A stretch of DNA of 64,000 bases from Syncephalis plumigaleata. Lineage: Eukaryota > Zoopagomycota > Zoopagomycetes > Zoopagales > Piptocephalidaceae. How positions within the stretch are numbered: position 1 is the first letter of the stretch; every line of letters begins with the position of its first letter. Positions 12,443-23,217 of the stretch are shown piece by piece. Location: NCBI GenBank assembly GCA_025201365.1, contig JAIXMF010000018.1, forward strand, positions 124,001 through 188,000, given 5' to 3'. The position numbers and the translations under genes are program-made. Below the pieces are notes generated by a model. The model made no database searches. It saw nothing but the letters and a program-made list of their open reading frames with translations, and was not told where the DNA came from.

Positions 12443-13025
12443 GATTTCGTTGAATAGACGAGTAAATGGTACTTTAGCGTAAAAGGAATAAAATAAGATA
12501 AGCCACCAGCGATGACTTCAATAGCAATAGTAATGATGATGATATGGATATGGATAGTCGTCGTTCTTTTCCTTTCAGTTGTTTTAGAATTCAACGATAA
12601 AAAAGTGCTAAACCAGGTTTTACACTATGGATTATAAGATAATGTCTCACTTTTGACTAGAAATAATAGTTCCGCTCACAATATAGATCAGTTTGTTAAC
12701 AAGGAACTAGAAAGAAAGAAAAAGAGCAACACTATTGCTAATGGATAGAATAACACAGAACTATTACAGTAGTAATGGTAATAATAGTAACAGCGATATT
12801 ATAAGCCATGTACTCATCGCTATTTATAGTCAATGACGAAGTGGCTAAGTAAGCACATATACACTTGCACACACACTCGTATGCGTGCATGAAATAGTTC
12901 ATATCTTAAGAATACAAGAGTGACTAATTAATGCACCAATCATTAAACATTCGCTTATCTATCTATAGCCAATCATTGGTGTTATTGCCTCTTTATCACA
13001 TAATAATCCAACATCAGCAGTCTTC
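12443..13025. other. intergenic, AT-rich
   Basis: Between the LRRC40 3' end and the Gln-rich ORF. Contains A-rich and TAATAG-rich simple sequence (12670-12800) and a CACACACTCG stretch near 12868. No gene supported. Confidence 0.5.
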
Positions 13026-13716
13026 TTATTCTGGTAATCGGTCTCGTAGCCATTCCATGATGATATCGGTGCCTCGTTGTATAACATCCCGTCTAGGAAC
13101 ACGGAATGCATTGCCTTGCACTTGTAGCTGCTTAATCGAATCACATCGACCCAACTCGAATGGCAGTTTCTGTATGTCGTTATCGGATATATCAAGCGTG
13201 TGTAATCCACGACAGCCGGCAACATCTAATTCGGTCAGTTGATTACAGGCTAATAATAATTTCTCTAAACGAGGTGTCAACAAACGAGAGGGCGTCCTAC
13301 CCGTCAATCGATTGTAGCTAAGGTTGAGCTGTGTCAACAAAGGGAACAAACGGGCTGCCTCATCAGGATCAGGGAATTGAGCGATTTGATTATGCGACAA
13401 GTCAAGATGACGTAGTGTATACATGGGCGGTAGTGAACTATCACATGGGAATTTAGCCAAATGATTATGGCTTAGATTGAGGGTAGTGAGCGTGGAGGCA
13501 AATTGCACGGCAAGCATAGGGAACTTGCTATACCGGTTATAATCTAGTGCAAGATACACAGGCTCAAATGGTAGTGGTGGAAGTACGGGTAAATTGGATG
13601 GATCATCGTCCGATAAGTTACGTCTAGTAAGTTTCAAGCTATGTGACACCTTGTCCGCTTCACTGATATCCACTTTGACATTGGGTGGACCTGATGGCAA
13701 CTCAATGGCAGGAGCT

Positions 13717-13747
<31 letters not shown>

Positions 13748-15324
13748 ATGCTGGTGTTGGTTCCACATTCTCTGGTGTAGATGATGGATTGGTATCTACT
13801 ACAGGTTCTATTGGTTGGTTGTCATTGATGGTTACACGAGTAGTGTTATCGGTCAACTCATCCACCTCATTGGATGTGCTTGGTGTCACTGGATGATTGC
13901 TGGTCACTTGTGGTTTCGCAACCTGTGCGGTAATCGGTTCAGGGGTTCGCGGCTTAGCCACAGGCACCGATTTCTCCTCTAGTAGGTTGCGTGTATTAGC
14001 TATACAATTGCTATGCGATTGTCTCGAGAATGATGACTCACCTCCCTCGGGAAGACGATTGCGTAGTCGTTCCAGCAACGTTTGAACACCTGAAACGCGT
14101 GGAGGTGCACGGATCGGATTGCCGTCAAAGGTAAAGGCGCGTAGTCCCTCGAGTAGACAAAGATGCAAGGGTAAACTCGTGAATTCGTTATTTGTTATAT
14201 TAAGTCGATTGAGACTGGTGAGACTGAAGAAACCGGCGGGCCATTCACTAAATATATTCTGACTAATGTCAAGGGTTAGGAGTTTAGGCGTGGTCGTGAG
14301 TAGATCATCCAGATGGTAAAGACGATTCTGCGCTAGATCCAGCTCTTGTAGTTCCGGGAATACCAATGGTGCCGCTGCAGCTGGTGCTGTCAGACTATTA
14401 AGTCGATTACGATGCAGGTCGAGCTTCTGTAGTACGGGGAAACAGAGTGGCTGACCATTCGATACATCGAACGCAGCCGTAAGTTGATTGCAATTTGCAT
14501 TGATCACACGAAGCTGATTGGCATTGGCCAGAGTGGACGGTAATGGCGATGACAATTGGTTATTGTTAATGAAGAGCTGTCTAAGCTTACAAAGACTACC
14601 GATGGAGGCAGGTAGGGCTTCAGCTTATTATGCGTAATGCTGAGTACGCTTAGACTTTGTAATTTAGCCAAATGAGCGTCGTCCAATGATTCAAGTTCAT
14701 TCTTGTCTAGATGAAGCTCGACCAATGGTAAAGAGTAGAATTCCACGGGCAAGTGTTGCAACTTGTTATTCGACAAGTTCAAATAGACGAGATTCTCCAA
14801 CTTGTTAATGCTTACAGGTATTGATGGGATCTTATTATTACGGAACTATCATCAACGAGTCATGTTAGCGAGAAGAAGCGAATACATGTCATATGCATCG
14901 TAGATTATACTTGCATCCAAATGCTTTACTGTAATAAATGTGCCTAGTCGTTCGTCGAGCGCCTCGATTTCATTGTCGCCCGCATTAATCCAGGTTATAT
15001 CCACGGCATTCCACCAGCCGTCATTGCCTGACTTTTGATTGAAATCATAGGCTGACTCATCGTTTTCATCGAAATTGTACATATTCCAAACATTATCTGG
15101 AATAGTCACCAGACCACGATTGGAGATATTTAATTTACCTAAAATAACCAATATGAACTAGTAAGTAGCTGGTACTAGTACTAGTACTACTAGTAGTAAT
15201 ATCATTACATACCCGTTTGACGTGCTTGTTCAATAATACGCGGATGAACGTGACCGGCTACATTGTCGACGTGCGCACCGCCAAAGGCACCTCTATTGCC
15301 GCCTGCTCTTTGGAAACGCGACAT
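13026..15324 (-). CDS. leucine-rich repeat protein, LRRC40 type
   Basis: Starts MSRFQRAGGNRGAFGGAH at 15324 with three exons visible: 15324 to about 15213, about 15139-14910, and about 14846-13026. The first intron falls in the block 'ARQTG/KLNISNRGL.TIP..VW', which is the LRRC40 N-terminal signature, followed by GNDGWWNAVDITWINAGDN. About 18 LRRs follow (e.g. LVYLNLSNNKLQHLPVEF, LEKLLLACNQLTELDV), interrupted by a Thr/Ser/Pro-rich insert with a (GTA)n-encoded poly-Thr run at 13720-13750. The end matches LRRC40: LQVQGNAFRVPRRDVIQRG and a final EWLRDRLPE. LRRC40 is a cytosolic/nuclear LRR protein of unclear function. One base is missing near 14620, between ITHNKLK and the expected LPASIGSL. 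Confidence 0.88.
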
Positions 15325-15724
15325 GTTCTTCGAGTTGTTACACTGAAATGTGGAAAACTATAGATGGTGATAGTATGATAGCTAATAGGAAAGTATTTGC
15401 AGATGAATTACAAGCGAGCGTATGCAGTATTTCCGCGTACAAGGCCGCGACATTCTTAAAGAAAGTGTCAAGAATCTGCTCGATGCAAGTCGACCGAAAG
15501 TGGATTGATCACAGTGGGTACGCTTCGTATGGTAATTGGCTGTTTCTTCACGTTTGGTCTTAAACAAACAATAAAAAAAGCGTCAATGTGTCCTCCTCAC
15601 TTTGTATTAAACTCGCCCTGTTCTACTTTATTCCTCTTTCTTCCTCCTTCGTTTGTCGTCGTCGTTGTTATCGTACTTGTAGGTCATACCGATAATACTC
15701 TGTCCAGTTGGAACCGAATACACC
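15325..15724. promoter_or_regulatory. divergent promoter region, LRRC40 / PHO88
   Basis: 400 nt between two divergent starts. A pyrimidine-rich stretch (CTTTATTCCTC...TTCCTCC) at about 15626-15660 precedes PHO88. No TATA box is convincing. The role as a shared promoter follows from position only. Confidence 0.45.
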
Positions 15725-16707
15725 ATGGCTAATCCTGTAGGTAGTCGACTATAGCAGCTAGTTTTATTATGCTGTTGATTTTGACATCTCAACTAATTCA
15801 TTCTCTCATAGCTTATTAACGTTGCTCTACTGTTGGGCATCATGCAATTGGTAAGAAGAAGAGTAGCGCGCAACGAACAATGACATAAATTAGTAACACG
15901 TTCAATAGACGAAATTGTTTGATATGGAAGATCCAGCCACTATTACGTACGTATTACTACTACTAGTTGGTAGCAACTATTCTCTCTCTCTCTCTCTTAG
16001 TATTGGCACTTATTCTTGCTATTTATAGTGCATTCCGAGTATTGTATATCTCGGTGCAAGTATCACTTTGTCTTGTTGCTTTTGCAATGATTAAAAAGGT
16101 ACAAGCAAAGAACGATCAAACGCCACTACGCTATCAAGAGGCACAAGCGCCATTTTCGCAAGAGTAAGTAAACATGATTATTGCTGTTATTACTGTGGCA
16201 GTATTCAATTAACATCTCCATTGTTACATTTACTATTGTAGTCCGCCCAACTTCATTACTACAACGGTATGCGACTATGATCAACAGCAATTCTGGCAGC
16301 AAATCAAACAGGTGGCCACTTCCGTAGCACTTCTTGGTTTCATCCACTATAAGTGGGGCTATGTCCAGCCACTTTTGCTACAATCTATTCTACCGATCAA
16401 GTCGTTATTCGATGCTCCCGCTATTCAGGTGCATCTTTTAGGAAAACCAGCTGAAGGTGATCTAAAACGTCCCTGGAAGCCTGCCTCACCATTTGGGTAA
16501 GTTTATCGAAGCGTATAAATATATATATATATAGAGAGAGATACGAAACTCATCATCATCATCATCATCATATATCTATCTATCTATAGTGCTTTCGGTA
16601 GTGGTGCTGCTGCAACGAATCCCACCGGCATTGACGGTGTTGTCGATGAACGTAAAGCACGTCGTAAGGCTCAACGGGATAGCAGCAAGAACAAGCACAC
16701 CGAGTAG
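15725..16707 (+). CDS. PHO88: PHO88/SND3-like ER membrane protein
   Basis: Six short exons. The product starts MANP/LINVALLLGIMQL/TKLFDMEDPATI, then a second membrane segment (LILAIYSAFRVLYISVQVSL), AKNDQTPLRYQE, TTTVCDYDQQQFWQQIKQV, a third hydrophobic stretch, LQSILPIKSLFDAPAIQVHL and GKPAEGDLKRPWK. These are the hallmarks of yeast Pho88/Snd3, an ER membrane protein of the SRP-independent (SND) targeting route, first noted for effects on phosphate uptake. The C-terminus is Lys/Arg-rich (RKARRKAQRDSSKNKHTE) and ends at 16705-16707. The junction near 15955-16010 does not keep frame with a canonical donor and acceptor, so one base or the splice choice there is off. The other junctions are clean. 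Confidence 0.93.
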
Positions 16708-17015
16708 AACGTATAGTTCAGGAATAGTGCACCCGCTTTTTCGACTTCAGTTGTCATTTGACTGCTAGTCTGGATTCTAATTCAATCTATCGTTAATAAA
16801 CGCGATGCTACTTTTCCCTCATAAAATAACCCTGCAGAATACAGTATATACTTTGAAGTTATGAATTTTATTGAATACAATCGCTTTTTTCTCGTAACAA
16901 GAATGCTTAATCGATCAATGGCTAGAGTCCATATACATATATACAGCGTCATTATTGCAAACTTGCTATTGCTTATAAGGATGACGCTACCTCATATCCA
17001 TCCCAATCGATTACT
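16708..17015. other. intergenic between convergent genes
   Basis: 3' flank of PHO88 and of the minus-strand FAR1-like gene. Contains AATAAA-like sequence near 16794 that could serve as a polyadenylation signal. Nothing else supported. Confidence 0.45.
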
Positions 17016-17743
17016 TCATAATACGTTACTAACACGCTTATACTCAGCGGCAGTAGTAAGATGTGGTGGCAAGCGTGATCTTATGATCATGTCTCGCGTA
17101 TCCTGTCATAATCCCATTAGTATTGTTGTATTCCCCATCTATTTAGTAGTATACTAGCTCTACTTACTTGATCCAGTAATTTGTTCGGTCGCATTACTGG
17201 AATACCCATCATTCTCCAACCGCCAAAACCGCTATACTTTTCGTTGATCCATTTTGTAATCTTTGAACGTCGTCGTACGCCATCAATTTGATCGATCGAT
17301 GTTGGATCATGGTGCATGTGCTTCCAGAAATAACGCACTTTAATCATACCATCATCCATTACTCTACGAGTAATATTTGCTTCGCAATGTATTCGCTCTG
17401 GTCGTTCGCTCATTCGCATCTTTTTCTTTGGAGGTTCATCATCATCATCATCATCATCGATACTTTTAACATATTTGGGAACGCTATATTGAATGGCATA
17501 CTTGCATACGTATCTACGCGTCGATCTAGCTTGATATATTTGAGCCATCGGGCTAAAATGCTGTGCTCGCTCCCATTCCGGAACCTCTTCTCCTTGATTG
17601 ATGAATTCACCATGACTCGACGCTGTCCCTAGGAACCACTTCTCCCAGGCAAAGGGTGACCGGAATTGCAACTTTATAACGGACCGACGATAGCCGGTAA
17701 TATTACGACGCGAGTACTTTGATTCAATAAGTTCAGCTGGCAT
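17016..17743 (-). CDS. FAR1/MULE-like DNA-binding domain protein (possibly domesticated)
   Basis: Two exons (17743-17168, 17102-17016) with a clean phase-0 GT-AG intron; 220 residues. The N-terminal part has 'F.SPFAWEKWFLGTASSHGEF' and 'RRYVCKYA', and after a poly-Asp/Lys nuclear-signal-like stretch (DDDDDDDEPPKKKMRM) comes CEANITRRVMDDGMIKVRYF followed by WKHMHHDPTS. This pattern (first Cys, later 'C.A.I', basic strand, H-x-x-H-x-P) resembles the FAR1/FLYWCH-like WRKY-GCM1 zinc-binding domain found at the N-terminus of Mutator-like transposases and ZSWIM proteins. No transposase core, SWIM domain or terminal repeats follow. A domesticated DNA-binding protein is one reading; the family call is by pattern memory only. 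The gene is intact. Confidence 0.5.
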
Positions 17744-18106
17744 GTTGTACGGTCATTTAACGAGCGAAAGAAAAAGAAAAGAGATATTTTGAGTGATACG
17801 ATAATTGACTTGAAATCAAACTATTGACAAACTGATGAAGGTCATTATCACGTGCTGTTCTTCATTCAAGATGACCGATTATTATTCCTATAATTATATA
17901 CTAAGAGAATAAGGTGATTCCGTTAATGCTTTAACTATGCGTAGTTTAAGTATCACTTTCATAATATCATTGAGCAGGACAGTCGGTATACGATAAAAAA
18001 TCGTTTTATTAACCAATTGGTACATATCATTAGTGTACGAGTAGCATTATCTATATCTGAAAAACACTAATAGTAATTAGGGCTTTGCTGTAAATAATTT
18101 GCTGCA
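17744..18106. other. intergenic, AT-rich
   Basis: Separates the FAR1-like gene start from the 3' end of the secreted repeat protein. AT-rich, no gene or clear motif seen. Confidence 0.45.
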
Positions 18107-19032
18107 TTAATGAGTTGGTGTGTAGCTAGTTGAGGGAGTTGAGTGTTTGTATCCCTCAGAGGTGCTGGAGCTGGTAGTTCCATGACTTGCGGTAGTACTG
18201 GAGCCAGTATTTTCGTATCCACCGGTGGCAATGGTGCTAGAGCCAGTGTTCTCATGTCCTGTAGCGATGATGGAGCTGGAGCTGGTATTTTCATGTCCCT
18301 CAGAGGTGCTTGAGCTAGAATCAGTATTTTCGTATCCACCGGTGGCAGTGGAGCTGGAGCCTGTGTTCTCATGTCCCTGAGAGGTGCTGGAGCTATTGTA
18401 AGTGGATGGTGCTGGGGCAGATGTAGGCACCTTTGTCTTACGATGGCGGCATTTGCGTGGAGGTCTGTCGGTAGATGGTGGATACTCGGTATCTGGTGGG
18501 CTAACAGGAGCTGATGGAGAGCTTGGTGAATACTCGGTAGCTGGTGGGCCAGCAGGAGCTGATGGGGTTACGGTAGATGGTGGAGTACCTGAAGCTGGAG
18601 TGGAAGTTACTGGATATCCAATGGAGGTAGACGTAGGAGGAATGAGAGTAGGTGAGGTAATACTAGTAGAAGTAGGAGGAATGAGGGTATGTGGAGTGCT
18701 CCTGGTGCATGGTGGGGTACCTGAAGTTGGAGTGGATGTTGCTGGGTATCCAACGGAAGTGGATGTAGGGGGAATAAGAGTAAACGGCGTAGTCACTGGG
18801 TAGGCTGGCGCTCCAGGAACAACAGGGCAGGAACACAGGAGCAGGAACTGGATTACTCACTGAGTATCCGGTGATGACTGGCGTGTTGGTGCCGGTTGAC
18901 TGGTTGTGGTGTATATGTTGAAGGCTCGCTGACAACATAGTTTGGTGCTGCAAACGCGACATTAGCATCTGGAGAGATGACCGATAGTGAGGCAAGCGTA
19001 AGAGCAATGGTGCATAAGCTACGTGGGTGCAT
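18107..19032 (-). CDS. secreted Ser/Thr/Pro-rich repeat protein (cell-surface type)
   Basis: Starts at 19032 with a typical signal peptide (MHPRSLCTIALTLASLSVIS, cleavage likely after VAFAA). The body is almost wholly Ser, Thr, Pro and Gly. Two repeat families are visible: LIPPTSTS.GYP.TSTP.SGTPP, about two full copies and a part (18796-18560), and a 13-16 residue unit of the type GHENTGSSS.ATGGYENT, about five copies (18390-18150). A basic patch (RKCRHRKTK) divides them. This is the build of an O-glycosylated fungal wall or mucin-like protein. The signal-peptide exon and the repeat frame are offset near 18840-18900, so either an intron or a missing base lies there. A TATA box lies about 130 nt upstream of the ATG. 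Confidence 0.65.
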
Positions 19033-19161
19033 TTTGAGTAGTAATAAGCGAAATCTTTAGCGATAACCAAGAAGACCGTAAGATGTATAGTTAGTGTATT
19101 AGTAGTAGTAGAGACCGTTGTATGTTGCTGTAACTAATAATTCATTCCCAAATTGCCGGCT

Positions 19162-19169
19162 CTTTTATA
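19162..19169 (-). promoter_or_regulatory. TATA box of the secreted repeat protein gene
   Basis: TATAAAAG on the minus strand, 130 nt upstream of the start codon. One of the few clear TATA boxes in the window, fitting a strongly or conditionally expressed gene. Inferred from motif and position. Confidence 0.5.
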
Positions 19170-20259
19170 GTAGAAGTCATATTGAGGACCATAGAGGTAA
19201 GGCCTGTTTCGATAGGATCACAGTGTCCAATAGCATATCCAAGTCACTATGTTGTATTCTAACAATAGGTATTCGACCTGTATAGCCACGTGTAGGCAAT
19301 TAGCACTTATCTTCTTCAAGTTTTCTAACGCTTGGCCCAACACTAGTGATACGATAGTGCCTATATAGCTCTGTAATTCGAATTTAATAATGTAAAAATT
19401 ACCAACTATTGATAAATAATGATATCAACTAAATGAACGAAAATAGCTATAATAAACGAGACAGCGTAATTGTCATTCTACAAGAGTAAAATCAAATCTA
19501 TAGTCGAGCAACCAAATAATTACAAGTGGCAGCTATGCTCTATTGCATCCCATGGATCTGGAATGGTCTAATGCAAACAGGCCTATCACGACAGATAACA
19601 ATTGCGCTCAACCGGTTAAAAGAAGTACAGCGTTATTTTTAAACCAGCCCTTCTCTAATGACATTTTATGCATCTTCTATGGGCAAAGGCTAGTTCTTTC
19701 TTTTCTGCATTTCTTTTTCTGCTCAATTATCTTGCACTCATTCCATACCCTTCATCCACTGGTACCAATATCTTATTTACGATATGCATAACAGGATTAT
19801 CACGTCTAGATTCTCGTCTATTCATAGCATATACTAATTGAAAGCGATGTGCTTTTAGAACCAATAAACGCGATAATAGCACAATCTTTCGTTGTTCTCG
19901 CTTCTTTCGCCAATAGAATAGGGCTTGTAGTTCGCCTCAGCCTTACATGCTAGCAGATATGATAGATACCAGTACAAATGAAAGAGAAAAATCAAGTCTC
20001 CTTGAGCAATTACTCGTAGTACATGCCTATAGTTTGTATTGCGAATAATGTGAACAAGTACAATTCCTACTGATGATATACAGCGCGCATTGATTCCCTA
20101 TTGAGTATTCTAGTATGCGATGTGACTTTTGTTGAAGCAGACTATATGTCCCTATTTGAACAATACGAACAATACGTATAATTTATGTATTAGTCATTCT
20201 CACCATAAAAATGCCAATTGATACAGCACGATAATGGCAAATGTAATAATGAATTGTAT
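19170..20259. other. gene-poor AT-rich stretch
   Basis: No protein-coding region with splice logic or recognisable domain. Short open frames here are AT-rich and unlike the coding regions elsewhere. Nothing supported. Confidence 0.5.
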
Positions 20260-20358
20260 GAAGCAATGGACAGCTTGTCTTTATTGCTATGTGTATAATG
20301 ATGTAGAATGGAATAAATGACTTACATCACTGATGAAAATGCCGGAATAGTAGAATGG
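20260..20358. repeat. dispersed 99-bp repeat, copy 1
   Basis: About 90% identical over 99 nt, in the same orientation, to 29764-29862. It begins GAAGCAATGGACAG and ends GCCGGAATAGTAGAATG. Both copies lie in gene-poor DNA and share no coding frame. Could be a short interspersed element, a non-coding RNA gene, or the end of a larger element; not recognised. Confidence 0.7.
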
Positions 20359-20759
20359 AATGAGTGTATGGAATCATTGATTCTGTATGAAAGAGAGGAA
20401 TGAGCAGACTAAGATACAACGTTGATCTGGCAAGTAGAAGATAATGAAGCAATAATGGATAGGAGAGTATAGAATAGAAGAGTAGTAATGCACGGTATAC
20501 AACAATGACACGTCGATATAGATCAAGTTAATTCACGTTTATTAATATTGCTAGTGGATACTTGTCAACAATGGATGACAGCGAGTGTCGGCAATAAGCA
20601 TTAGCATGGTTGATTATCCCGGTATATTGCTATTGTTGTGAGTATTAGTTGGTTGACATTTAGAATGGGAATTAGTACATATCTTCTGGATGTCGTCTCT
20701 TGTATTAGCAGTGAATAAAGGTATGTTATAACACGTTTATTAAGTAAAGGAAAACCCGC
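20359..20759. other. gene-poor stretch
   Basis: AT-rich sequence between the 99-bp repeat and the inverted repeat. GA-rich simple sequence at 20440-20490. No gene supported. Confidence 0.4.
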
Positions 20760-20873
20760 ATAGGAAGCATATTTGTGTACACCCAAAGCAATACTGGCCA
20801 TAGACCAATAAGCTACCCCTATCCCTCCTAAGCCAAACAATGTTGGCTTAGGCAACCCAAATATGCTTCCTAT
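20760..20873. repeat. nested inverted repeat (hairpin)
   Basis: Outer arms of 16 bp match exactly: ATAGGAAGCATATTTG at 20760-20775 and its reverse complement at 20858-20873. Inside, a second perfect 10-bp stem, CCTAAGCCAA / TTGGCTTAGG, closes a 6-nt loop at about 20827-20852. The minus strand across it is open and reads GLGGIGVAYWSMASIALGVH, a glycine-rich hydrophobic string I do not recognise. A foldback element, a small palindromic transposon end or a structured RNA are all possible. Confidence 0.6.
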
Positions 20874-21881
20874 ATTACAGTGTCTAGACTATAATGCAGC
20901 GATTAAATGATTGATAGCGTTGTAAATGAATAATAAAGAGTATAATTAGTAAACGGCAGCTATTAGTATTGATTGTATGCACGAGTGGACATATTACTTA
21001 CCTTCTGTTATTGCTGCGTTTGCGTGTATCCTCGTAATATGAATAGACGGCTATCTAATTAATCAAAATGGTTAGTAACAAAAGGGTGGCGAGGCAGATG
21101 CGTTGTATGTCCTAGAATTCCCCACGGAATACTATTGAGCAATCTTTCGATCTGCGTAATAGCGGACATACACAACATCCACCTACCGCGATAAATGAGG
21201 GTCTTGTAATAGCAGAACTTAGCTTCGTATATCAGCCCTTCCAACTATCCAGAACACTCAAATATGCTTACATTGATTGCGGATTACTACAGCCCATAGC
21301 AGCTTACTTAAGAATTTGGGTAATTAGCGCTCGTGCGGGAACTTTAGTCGCAATGCCTGTTACGTTCGTCAACCGGAACTAGTCCCAATCGCTTAAGTAG
21401 CTGCTACTTTCTGCTGTAGATCCAACAACCAATGTCCCATGCATGTGTACTTTCAAGCAAATAAAGCGCAAATATATAATACCTAATAGCATACTTATTA
21501 TTACCGCCATACGAACAAATATAATAAAGGATAACTCATTCTATGTATATAAACGACAGTATTATGTGGAAAGTGTCATTACAAGAAAAGAGTAGCAGAA
21601 TGAGGGTGGAAAACGAAAGAGAAGTAAAAAGCGCAAAAGCCGTAGACAGTTGAGATAGATAACAGATACAGTGTGCGTCGTTAGTTCTGATGGCTAGGAC
21701 TAAATAGTAGTTTACGATAATGACATGCACAGGGTTAAGCTAGGTTGCAGTGCGATGTTGTAGTGACGTAACTGCAGTGCATAAGTGGAATAACGGCGTG
21801 AGAATTTTTTGGTAAGGATTGTGTAACATAGATGGAATAGCTGTTTGATAATCGTTTTTGGAAGCGTTGTGTTGGATAAGT
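20874..21881. other. gene-poor stretch
   Basis: AT-rich; no supported gene. Low-complexity purine-rich tract near 21575-21640. Confidence 0.45.
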
Positions 21882-22424
21882 GAACAAAGAAATGAAAAGA
21901 ACGATAGCTTGCGATATGGGAATTGACATGAAGTAATAGCGTCGAAAGAATGTGATGAACTGCCAACCTCATAACGCTAGTAAAAGAGAAAAAAAGGATG
22001 GATGGAAATTCTGGTAAACGATATCGGTGCGGGTCCTTTGTCAATAATCAGACAGATCGTGGCTGCTTACGCAGAGCAAAGCCACCTTCCAAATAAAGAC
22101 GATGCAAGTACGCAGTCACTTTGCTTGTTTACCTTGACGACCAATATCTTATACGCCCTGTAAATTTATCATGAATAAAGATATCTACATTAAATGTGCA
22201 CAGTGTATTTTGCTAAGTGTCAAGCAATGTAAGCAAACTTGCCGCGTCGAAATCGGTCAAGTATTGGCAAAGATCGTAAAAAACATGTGATTATTGTAGT
22301 GATGGAGTTGGTCTGTTCTGTTCAGTTCTGCTCAACTCTACGCAGTATGAGTTTGAAATATTCCCAGGTTCAAAGCGTCCTAGAGGAAGTGTAGCGGTAT
22401 AAGCTGAAGCTACAGTTTTATGAC
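21882..22424. repeat. tandem duplication, copy 1
   Basis: About 543 nt that recur at 22461-23014 in direct orientation (offset 579-590 nt), at roughly 90% identity. Shared landmarks include GATAGCTTGCGATAT, CAATAATCAGACAGAT, ATGAATAAAGATATCTACAT and CTGAAGCTACAGTTTTATGAC. No coding frame is conserved between copies. The pair sits directly upstream of the kinase gene. Confidence 0.85.
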
Positions 22425-22460
22425 GTCACTTGTCACTCTACCGCGCACTAGTATGTAGGT

Positions 22461-23014
22461 GGACAAAGCAATGAGGAAACGATAGCTTGCGATATCTGAA
22501 TTGGGATGAAGCAATAGCGTCGAAGGAATGGGATGAACTGCCAACCTCATAAGCACTAGTAAAAGATAGATGGATGGATGGATGGATGGATGGAAATCCC
22601 GGTAAACGGTATCGGTGCGAAAGTGCTTTGTCAATAATCAGACAGATTGTGGCTGCTTACATAGAGCAAAACCACCTTCCAAATAAAGTCGATGCAAGAG
22701 CGCAGTCACTTTGCTTGTTTATCTTGACGACCAATATCTTCTACACTCTGTAAATTTATCATGAATAAAGATATCTACATTAAATGTGCACGGCGTATTC
22801 TACCAAGTGTCAAGCAGTGTAAGCAAACTTGCCGCGTCGAAATCGGTCAAGTATTAGCAAAGATCGTAAAAAACATGTGATTATTATAGTATTGGAGCTG
22901 GTCTGTTCTGCTCAGTTCTGCTCAACTCTACGCAGTATGAGCTTGAAATATTCCCAGGTACAAAGCGTACTGGACGAAGTATAGCGGTATAAGCTGAAGC
23001 TACAGTTTTATGAC
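22461..23014. repeat. tandem duplication, copy 2
   Basis: Second copy of the 0.55-kb unit. It carries a (GGAT/ATGG)n microsatellite near 22568-22592 that is shorter in copy 1, which explains part of the length difference. It ends 14 nt before the TATA box of the kinase gene, so it may act as upstream regulatory sequence for that gene. Confidence 0.85.
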
Positions 23015-23027
23015 CTATGTGCTGTGT

Positions 23028-23036
23028 TATATAAAG
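23028..23036 (+). promoter_or_regulatory. TATA box of the FHA-kinase gene
   Basis: TATATAAAG, 182 nt upstream of the start codon at 23218 and just after the tandem repeat. Inferred from motif and position. Confidence 0.45.
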
Positions 23037-23217
23037 CCACTAGTGATGGCGACAGTAGGTACTGGGCTATGCACAACCTCTTATTCCGCTACTCTTCCAG
23101 TTCTATCCACTATCTAGTTCAACCTCGATTTACGCGCAAGCTTTTACTTATCCCATACGGCTCTACTGCTGCTTTCTATACCCTTACAGCTATATACTTA
23201 ACGATTGCGCTCTCAAA

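Noticed and set aside
13594-13896. Plus-strand Val-rich frame opposite LRRC40
   Set aside because: Antisense of the poly-Thr insert; no start context, no splice logic, no motif.
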